Made by a program: the position numbers and the translations under genes. A DNA stretch of 7,135 nucleotides from an uncultured Collinsella sp. (lineage in GTDB: Bacteria; Actinomycetota; Coriobacteriia; Coriobacteriales; Coriobacteriaceae): positions 1-7,135 of the forward strand of contig URNM01000096.1 of the NCBI GenBank assembly GCA_900549185.1. Reading direction: 5' to 3'. Shown piece by piece: positions 1 to 4,659 of the stretch (its first letter is position 1; each line of letters opens with the position of its first letter). The notes beneath the pieces were generated by a model, which ran no database searches, was not told the origin of the DNA, and saw only the letters and a program-made list of their open reading frames with translations.

Positions 1-36
1 GGGTCAGCCCGTGGGAGGCCAGGGCGCCGCTGACCG
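1..36 (+). rRNA. rrf: 5S ribosomal RNA, 3' end only (partial)
   Basis: The first bases match the 3' third of a bacterial 5S rRNA by eye. GGG-TCAG-CCC at 1-10 fits the helix IV hairpin. GTGGGAG followed by CCAGGGC at 11-25 fits the 3' strand of loop E and helix V (compare the common GUGGGAGAGUAGG). GCCGCTGACC at 27-36 fits the 3' strand of helix I. The 5' part lies outside the window, so closing of helix I cannot be tested. The exact 3' end is uncertain by a few bases. A strong terminator follows about 35 bases later, as expected at the end of an rRNA operon. The alternative is a different structured GC-rich RNA or the end of a coding region. Confidence 0.78.
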
Positions 37-40
37 GTGG

Positions 41-55
41 ACGGCACCGAGCCGT
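41..55 (+). other. small hairpin between 5S rRNA and terminator
   Basis: ACGGC (41-45) and GCCGT (51-55) form a perfect 5-bp stem with loop ACCGA. A competing hairpin pairs CGGTG (35-39) with CACCG (45-49), so the two are mutually exclusive. It sits in the trailer between the presumed 5S end and the rrn terminator and may take part in 3' processing of the precursor. That role is inference; short GC-rich hairpins also arise by chance. Confidence 0.4.
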
Positions 56-69
56 GCGCTTGAACTTAG

Positions 70-101
70 AAGGGGGAGGCCTCGCGGCCTCCCCCTTTTT
101 T
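70..101 (+). terminator. strong Rho-independent terminator of the upstream rRNA operon
   Basis: GGGGGAGGCC (72-81) pairs perfectly with GGCCTCCCCC (86-95) across the 4-base loop TCGC and is followed directly by six T (96-101). Two A residues at 70-71 can extend the stem into the T run. This is a textbook intrinsic terminator on the + strand. It ends the presumed rRNA transcript and separates it from the acpS operon. Confidence 0.95.
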
Positions 102-147
102 GCGTTAAGCCAGATCTAACAAACTCGCTGTGTTTTATGACCCTCGT

Positions 148-177
148 TTGTCGTATCTTCCGTTAACGGGCTACAAT
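148..177 (+). promoter_or_regulatory. candidate sigma-70-type promoter for the acpS operon
   Basis: TTGTCG at 148-153 resembles a -35 box and TACAAT at 172-177 resembles a -10 box, with an 18-base spacer. The -10 matches the TATAAT consensus at five of six positions. Transcription would start near 183-185 and give a leader of about 20-25 bases before the acpS start at 207. The region is more AT-rich than its surroundings and lies just after the rrn terminator, where a new promoter is needed. No operator or riboswitch is visible. Confidence 0.65.
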
Positions 178-196
178 AACTTAGTCTGTGCAATAT

Positions 197-203
197 GGAG
201 GTG
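197..203 (+). promoter_or_regulatory. Shine-Dalgarno site that fixes the acpS start at 207
   Basis: GGAGGTG at 197-203 is a near-perfect complement to the 16S rRNA tail and lies three bases before the ATG at 207. The in-frame ATG at 195 overlaps this site and has no ribosome binding site of its own. The start at 207 also puts the protein's first conserved motif at the usual distance from the N-terminus. Confidence 0.85.
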
Positions 204-206
204 AAC

Positions 207-746
207 ATGGCTGAAGCTGGTGTCGGCGTTGATATCGTCGAGATTTCCCGCATGAAATCAATCCTTGAAAAGACGCCGTCGTTTGCTTGGCGTGTGTTTA
301 CCGAAGAAGAGTGCGCATATTGCGACGCTTCATCGCGTCCTGCGGCGCACTATGCGAGCCGTTTTGCTTCTCGTGAAGCGGTTCTCAAGGCTCTTGGTAC
401 GGGTTTTAGTCAGGGCGTCGGCCGCAAAGATGTCTCGGTAACGCGCGATAAGCTTGGAAAGCCTAAAGCTGTGCTTTCGGGTCGAGCGCTCGAGATTGCT
501 CAAGAGTTGGGTGTCGTTGAAGTTGCGCTTTCCATTACCTTGACGGGTGATTTGGCCGTAGCCAACGCCATTGCGATCACCGAGGATGCTCGACCTAAGC
601 CTAAGGAAGAAAAGGTGGGCACCAAGGAACGCGTTGCACAAACTTATAAAGAGGCTCGCTCGGTTTTAGATGAGCTTGAGCAACTGCAAAATTCAGCTTT
701 GGCGGAGCACCAGGGCGATGCTTCGCAAGATACGCTAGGAGCATAG
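207..746 (+). CDS. acpS: holo-[acyl-carrier-protein] synthase with C-terminal extension
   Basis: AcpS transfers the 4'-phosphopantetheine arm of coenzyme A to a serine of acyl carrier protein, which activates it for fatty acid synthesis in the cytoplasm. The 179-residue protein shows GVGVDIVEI (5-13), whose Asp9 matches the Mg2+-binding Asp, then FTEEE (31-35). Next come ASRFASREAVLKALG (50-64), in which Glu57 is the second metal ligand, LGKPK (83-87), and SITLTGDLAVANAIA (109-123). The usual Lys of the KEA motif is Arg56 here. The core ends near residue 125, the normal AcpS length. A further 54 or so residues are hydrophilic, with a K/P/E-rich linker and a probable amphipathic helix (KERVAQTYKEARSVLDELEQL, 140-160). 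An ATG at 195 would add four residues but lies on the ribosome binding site. It is the first gene of the operon, and its TAG abuts the next ATG. Codons look slightly more AT-rich than downstream. Confidence 0.93.
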   Translation: MAEAGVGVDIVEISRMKSILEKTPSFAWRVFTEEECAYCDASSRPAAHYASRFASREAVLKALGTGFSQGVGRKDVSVTRDKLGKPKAVLSGRALEIAQELGVVEVALSITLTGDLAVANAIAITEDARPKPKEEKVGTKERVAQTYKEARSVLDELEQLQNSALAEHQGDASQDTLGA

Positions 747-2363
747 ATGAAACCGGTTTTGAGTACCGAGGAAGTCGTTCGCCTCGAGGATATTATCGAA
801 CGCGAAGGAACTTCGAAGGCCGAGCTTATGGAACTGGCGGGTGAGTTTGCTGCTAGTGAAATTCTAAAACTCAATCCCGATCGCGTCCTTGTTCTGGTCG
901 GTTTTGGCAACAACGGTGGCGACGGCTGGGTCGCGGCTGATATTTTGAGTCATAAGGGCGTTGACGTGGATATCGTGTCTCCGGTTGAGCCGGATGAGAT
1001 TCCTGCCGCTCTGGCTCGCCATGTTGCCCGCCGTACCGCCGGTCGTGACGTGCATGTGTGTGTCGGTCCCTCGCGAGATGAGCTTGAGGTTTTGATTGAT
1101 AAGGCCGACGTTGTTGTTGACGCTATTTTTGGTACCGGTTTCCACGGTGACCTGCGTGCACCGTTCTCCATCTGGATTCCGACAGTTAACGACTGCGCCG
1201 ACCATGTGGTGTCCATCGATGTTCCTTCGGGTCTGAATGCCGAAACCGGTGTTGTCGACGATGATTGCATCCGTGCCGAGTGTACGGTCACGATGATCAC
1301 GCCCAAGATTGGCCTCTACAGCGCTGATGGCCCAGAGTACGCCGGTGATCTGGTTTGCGGTGGCCTCTATGATCGCCTTGATGAGGTCATCGATGATGTC
1401 GACCATGCCGCCGAGATTGTCGAGCCCGGTGACCTGGTGGATTTCTTTGCTCCGCTGCCCACGAATATCGATAAGTATTCTCGCGGTTCCGTCCTTATTG
1501 TTGCCGGCTCGGCGCAGTATCCTGGCGCTGCTATTATGGCCGCCAAGTCTGCTGCCCGCGCGGGTGCCGGCTATGTGGCTGTCGCGACGCCCGATGCGTG
1601 TGCCAATCTTATTCGTATGGCACTTCCCTCGATTCCGGTTTTTGCTATTCCGTCCGATTCCCGCGGCTCTTTTGGTGCCGCTGCTCGTATGACCGTGTGC
1701 GAGATTGCAAAGAAGTACAGCTGCGTACTGTGCGGTCCCGGCATGACGACGTCTGCCGGTGCCATGCAGGTGGTTTCGGGCTTGTTGGAGCTTGATGTGC
1801 CGCTGATCCTTGATGCCGATGCGCTCAACTGCCTTTCTAAGATTGCTATCGACGGTATCGATAGCAACCCTGAGATGTATCGCCGTGAGCAGCCACTCGT
1901 CATGACGCCGCACTATCGCGAGCTTTCGCGCTTGGTTGCCGGTGACGAGGTTAACGATCTGGGGACTGCAATCGCGGCCGCGCAGAAGGTTGTCTGGGCT
2001 GCCGGCTCCGACAATCTCGTGGTTATTGCCAAGGGGCCGACGACGGCTATCTGTGGCGTTGAGCGCGTGCTTTTGCCGCTCTCGGGTCCGGCGTCGTTGG
2101 CGACTGCCGGTTCGGGCGATGTTCTTGCGGGCATTTTGGCTGGCACACTGGCTACCATGCGTGATGAGATGGATCGCTGGGAGCTGCTGTATTCGTATGC
2201 CGTTGCGCTTCACAGTTACGCGGGTTTTGCCGCGGCGACGGAGTACGGTGAGAAGAGTGTTATTGCGACCGATCTGATCGACTTGATCGGTCCTGCCATG
2301 GAATTGGCGGCAAAGGATGCACTCGATGATCTAGGAATCATGGACGAAGGGTCGGATGACTAA
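747..2363 (+). CDS. nnr: bifunctional NAD(P)HX epimerase / ADP- or ATP-dependent NAD(P)HX dehydratase
   Basis: This metabolite-repair enzyme restores hydrated NADH and NADPH: the N-terminal domain epimerises R- and S-NAD(P)HX, and the C-terminal domain dehydrates the S form using a nucleotide. The 538 residues are the full length of the fused YjeF family. The N-domain (about 1-225) shows GFGNNGGDGWVAADIL (52-67), DAIFGTGFHGDLR (125-137, with Asp125) and SIDVPSGLNAETG (156-168). The C-domain of the ribokinase-like fold (about 235-525) shows KYSRGSVLIVAGSAQYPGA (243-261), CGPGM (329-333), LILDADALN (353-361), VIAKGPTTAI (426-435) and ATAGSGDVLAGI (452-463), whose Asp458 is the expected catalytic residue. 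TPHYRE (387-392) stands where most homologues have TPHPGE. AGGAG at 737-741 lies five bases before the ATG, and there is no gap to acpS, so translation is probably coupled. The acpS–nnr pairing is common in bacteria. Whether ADP or ATP is used cannot be read from the sequence. Confidence 0.95.
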   Translation: MKPVLSTEEVVRLEDIIEREGTSKAELMELAGEFAASEILKLNPDRVLVLVGFGNNGGDGWVAADILSHKGVDVDIVSPVEPDEIPAALARHVARRTAGRDVHVCVGPSRDELEVLIDKADVVVDAIFGTGFHGDLRAPFSIWIPTVNDCADHVVSIDVPSGLNAETGVVDDDCIRAECTVTMITPKIGLYSADGPEYAGDLVCGGLYDRLDEVIDDVDHAAEIVEPGDLVDFFAPLPTNIDKYSRGSVLIVAGSAQYPGAAIMAAKSAARAGAGYVAVATPDACANLIRMALPSIPVFAIPSDSRGSFGAAARMTVCEIAKKYSCVLCGPGMTTSAGAMQVVSGLLELDVPLILDADALNCLSKIAIDGIDSNPEMYRREQPLVMTPHYRELSRLVAGDEVNDLGTAIAAAQKVVWAAGSDNLVVIAKGPTTAICGVERVLLPLSGPASLATAGSGDVLAGILAGTLATMRDEMDRWELLYSYAVALHSYAGFAAATEYGEKSVIATDLIDLIGPAMELAAKDALDDLGIMDEGSDD

Positions 2364-2365
2364 TC

Positions 2366-3511
2366 ATGAATAAAGCCGATTTAACGCGCTGGTCCTGGGT
2401 TGAGATTGACCGAGGGGCGCTTCGCCGCAACACGAGGGCTTACAAGAATCTGCTCGATCCACGTCAGCGACTGTGCTGCGTAGTCAAGGCCGATGCCTAT
2501 GGCCATGGTGCCGTCGAGTGCGCCAAAATCATGTATTCGGCCGGTGCCGACATGTTTGCCGTGGCGACGGTTAGTGAAGGCGTTGAGCTTCGACAGGGCG
2601 GGATCACGAAACCCATCCTCATCCTAAGCGAGCCGCCTATCGAGGCCATTCCGACGTTGCTCGAGTTCGATATCATGCCTTCGGTCTATACGTCCGATTT
2701 CGCCCTTGCCTATGGCGAGTGCGCTGTCGCGGCAGGCAAGGTGGGCAAGTACCATCTAGCCATCGAGACGGGCATGAACCGCATCGGTGTTCACTACACG
2801 CAGGTGCTCGACTTTGTTCGTGGTATTAGCTTCCATCGCGGTATCCAGTGTGATGGTGTCTTTACGCACTTCGCCACGGCCGATGAACCTTCGGGCTGGG
2901 ACTACAAGCTGCAGTGCCAGCGCTTTACCGAGGCCGTTCAGGCCATTAAGGACGCGGGTTTTGAGTGCGGTATCGTGCACTGTGCCAACACGCCGTCCTC
3001 GATGCTCGATCCCTCGATGCATTTTGATATGATTCGCGCCGGCGTTGGCTTGTACGGCATGCAGCCGTGCGAGCTGAGCAGCCGCGTGATGCAGCTGGAT
3101 CCCGTCATGAGCGTTCACGCGCGCGTGACGCGTGTGGCACATCCTGCAATGGGCGAAGGCGTGGGCTACGGATTTACCTATCGCGTGCCGCGCACACGCG
3201 TTCAGATTTGCACGCTGCCGATTGGATATGCCGACGGTCTTTCGCGTACGCTCTCCAATCGTATGGACGTGCTGTATCGCGGCGAACGTGTGCGTCAGGT
3301 GGGTAACATCTGCATGGACCAGTTTATGGTCGCCATCCAGTCCAACCCGGCGCATGAGATTCCCGAGGCCGAGCATGGCGACGAGATGATCATTGTCGGC
3401 CGCGATGGTGATGCCGAGATCACCATGGACGAGATGGCGCGCCTGCGCGGCACGATTAACTACGAGGTCGCCTGCGGCTTTGGCATGCGTCTCGACAAGG
3501 TCTACGTGTAG
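2366..3511 (+). CDS. alr: alanine racemase
   Basis: Alr interconverts L- and D-alanine with pyridoxal phosphate and so supplies D-alanine for peptidoglycan. The 381 residues match the family length. The N-terminal TIM barrel carries VVKADAYGHGA (39-49), with Lys41 as the PLP Schiff-base lysine. It continues with IETGMNRIGVH (133-143), THFATAD (167-173), HCANTPSSM (205-213) and MIRAGVGLYG (222-231), whose Arg224 contacts the PLP pyridine nitrogen in homologues. The C-terminal beta domain has GVGYGFTYR (265-273), with Tyr268 the second catalytic base, then LPIGYADGLSR (284-294), VGNICMDQFMV (312-322) and TINYEVACGFGMR (363-375). All key residues are present. The ATG lies two bases after the nnr TAA with only a weak upstream purine stretch (GAAGG, 2346-2350). 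Translation is therefore probably coupled to nnr by termination and re-initiation. The biosynthetic role is inferred from its place in a housekeeping operon. Confidence 0.97.
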   Translation: MNKADLTRWSWVEIDRGALRRNTRAYKNLLDPRQRLCCVVKADAYGHGAVECAKIMYSAGADMFAVATVSEGVELRQGGITKPILILSEPPIEAIPTLLEFDIMPSVYTSDFALAYGECAVAAGKVGKYHLAIETGMNRIGVHYTQVLDFVRGISFHRGIQCDGVFTHFATADEPSGWDYKLQCQRFTEAVQAIKDAGFECGIVHCANTPSSMLDPSMHFDMIRAGVGLYGMQPCELSSRVMQLDPVMSVHARVTRVAHPAMGEGVGYGFTYRVPRTRVQICTLPIGYADGLSRTLSNRMDVLYRGERVRQVGNICMDQFMVAIQSNPAHEIPEAEHGDEMIIVGRDGDAEITMDEMARLRGTINYEVACGFGMRLDKVYV

Positions 3512-3519
3512 GAGCCGCT

Positions 3520-4140
3520 ATGGGTGTCATGCACATCCCCGGACATAGTCACCAGGCACCACGTGAGGTCGCACTCGAGGAAATTGAGGCCGTTCTGGGT
3601 GATTGTCACCTCTGCCAGCTCTACCAGTCGCGTCACAATATCGTGTTTGGCGTGGGAAACCCCCGCGCTCGCGTGATGTTTATTGGTGAGGCGCCGGGCC
3701 GCAATGAGGATTTGCAGGGCGAGCCCTTTGTGGGGGCGGCAGGCGAGGACCTTAACGGCATTTTGTCGCTGGCGGGGCTCAAACGCGAAGACGTCTACAT
3801 TGCCAACGTGCTTAAGTGCCGCCCGCCGGGAAACCGCAATCCGCGTCCCGAGGAAGTGCTGGCTTGCTCGCCGTTTTTGCGTGAGCAGATTCGAAGCATC
3901 TGGCCTGATATTATCGTGACGCTCGGCAACCCCGCGACGCACTTTGTGCTTAAGACCGAGATTGGCATTACTAAGCTGCGCGGCAGGTTCCACCAGATGG
4001 GGCATTTTGTAGTAATGCCCACTTTTCATCCGGCAGCGGCGCTGCGCAATCCGGCGTGGCAGGAGCTGCTGGAGGAAGACTTTAAGATGCTGGGCGACTA
4101 TCTGGAGCGACATCCCGCACCAGAAGACGCCTCGGAATAA
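3520..4140 (+). CDS. family 4 uracil-DNA glycosylase with [4Fe-4S] cluster
   Basis: The product removes uracil arising from cytosine deamination or dUMP misincorporation, the first step of base excision repair. The 206 residues show the family 4 pattern: FIGEAPGRNED (54-64) as active-site motif 1, GEPFVGAAG (67-75), ANVLKCRPPGNRNP (95-108), TLGNPAT (134-140) and PTFHPAAALRNP (167-178) as motif 2. Four cysteines fit the Fe-S cluster ligands: Cys29 and Cys32 (CHLC), Cys100 and Cys116. The 16-residue step between the last two matches what I recall for the Thermus enzyme. AGGAG at 3510-3514 overlaps the alr stop codon and lies five bases before the ATG. An in-frame ATG at 3529 is a less likely start. 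The gene ends in two consecutive TAA codons. It is functionally unlike its neighbours; the usual actinobacterial order places alr directly before tsaE. Confidence 0.94.
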   Translation: MGVMHIPGHSHQAPREVALEEIEAVLGDCHLCQLYQSRHNIVFGVGNPRARVMFIGEAPGRNEDLQGEPFVGAAGEDLNGILSLAGLKREDVYIANVLKCRPPGNRNPRPEEVLACSPFLREQIRSIWPDIIVTLGNPATHFVLKTEIGITKLRGRFHQMGHFVVMPTFHPAAALRNPAWQELLEEDFKMLGDYLERHPAPEDASE

Positions 4141-4152
4141 TAAGGAGCATAT

Positions 4153-4659
4153 ATGTCCCTGGATCGCCTGGGGGTAGGTACTTACAAAACGACTTGCGCT
4201 GCCGATACGGAGTACTTTGGCGAGCTAATTGCACCGTGCCTTGAGGACGGCGATGTGCTCATCCTGACCGGTGGCCTGGGAGTGGGCAAAACTCACTTTA
4301 CCAAGGGCGTCTCGCGCGGGCTGGGTGATGGGCATATGGTTACGAGTCCTACGTTTGCGCTCATGGCCGTTCACGATCAAGGTCGTATTCCGCTGTTTCA
4401 CTTTGATCTATACCGCCTGGAGCATGCCTACGAGCTCGAGGATACGGGCATTTTCGATGTGCTGGGCTATGAGGGTGCTTGCCTGCTGGAATGGGGCGAA
4501 CAATTCCAGGACGAGCTGACGGATGAGTATCTTTCGGTGACGCTCAAGCGTGATGAGGGCGACAGCGATGTGCGAACGATAACGCTTGAGGCGCACGGTG
4601 ACCGCGCAATGGAGCTTTCCCATTTGATTGATAAGGCTGTACAAGATGAGCTTGCATAA
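4153..4659 (+). CDS. tsaE: tRNA t6A biosynthesis ATPase TsaE
   Basis: TsaE is the small ATPase that binds the TsaB–TsaD dimer and is needed for repeated rounds of threonylcarbamoyl transfer to A37 of tRNA. The 168-residue protein shows a P-loop, TGGLGVGKTHF (39-49), with Lys46 and Thr47. The usual Asp of the GDLGAGKT form is Gly41 here. Next come the switch-like VTSPTFALM (63-71), HFDLYRLE (83-90), whose Asp85 matches a conserved catalytic-site residue, and LLEWGEQF (111-118), which corresponds to the family IEWPE motif. Length and motif order are normal. AAGGAG at 4142-4147 lies five bases before the ATG, 12 bases after the preceding gene. The 3' end overlaps the next gene by 14 bases, consistent with coupled synthesis of partner proteins. 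TsaC, which makes the threonylcarbamoyl-AMP substrate, is not in this window. Confidence 0.96.
   Translation: MSLDRLGVGTYKTTCAADTEYFGELIAPCLEDGDVLILTGGLGVGKTHFTKGVSRGLGDGHMVTSPTFALMAVHDQGRIPLFHFDLYRLEHAYELEDTGIFDVLGYEGACLLEWGEQFQDELTDEYLSVTLKRDEGDSDVRTITLEAHGDRAMELSHLIDKAVQDELA

Noticed and set aside
2..35. Inverted repeat GGTCAGC (2-8) / GCTGACC (29-35) as a stand-alone hairpin
   Set aside because: In the 5S reading these bases belong to the helix IV loop and the helix I 3' strand. The latter should pair with the missing 5' end, so the match is probably coincidental.
109..123. AcpS motif SITLTGDLAVANAIA lacking the His of the common SxSH form
   Set aside because: As I recall, the E. coli enzyme also lacks His here (VTLADE), so this is a known variant and not a sign of inactivation. 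The numbers given are residue positions in the protein; the bases are about 531-575.
195..206. ATG at 195 as the acpS start
   Set aside because: It overlaps the strong GGAGGTG ribosome binding site that serves the ATG at 207 and has no such site upstream.
864..2213. Long open frame on the minus strand (449 codons) opposite nnr
   Set aside because: It lies wholly opposite a gene with clear family motifs. Its translation is rich in Arg, His, Asn and Gly with no recognisable domain. It is a by-product of codon bias in the + strand gene.
3502..4113. Minus-strand open frame (203 codons) opposite the uracil-DNA glycosylase gene
   Set aside because: It mirrors nearly the exact extent of a well-supported + strand gene and shows no domain of its own.
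4628..4645. TTG at 4628 as the start of the TsaB–RimI–TsaD gene
   Set aside because: The in-frame ATG at 4646 gives a normal TsaB N-terminus. The added six residues match nothing known, and the upstream GGAG at 4611-4614 is too far away.
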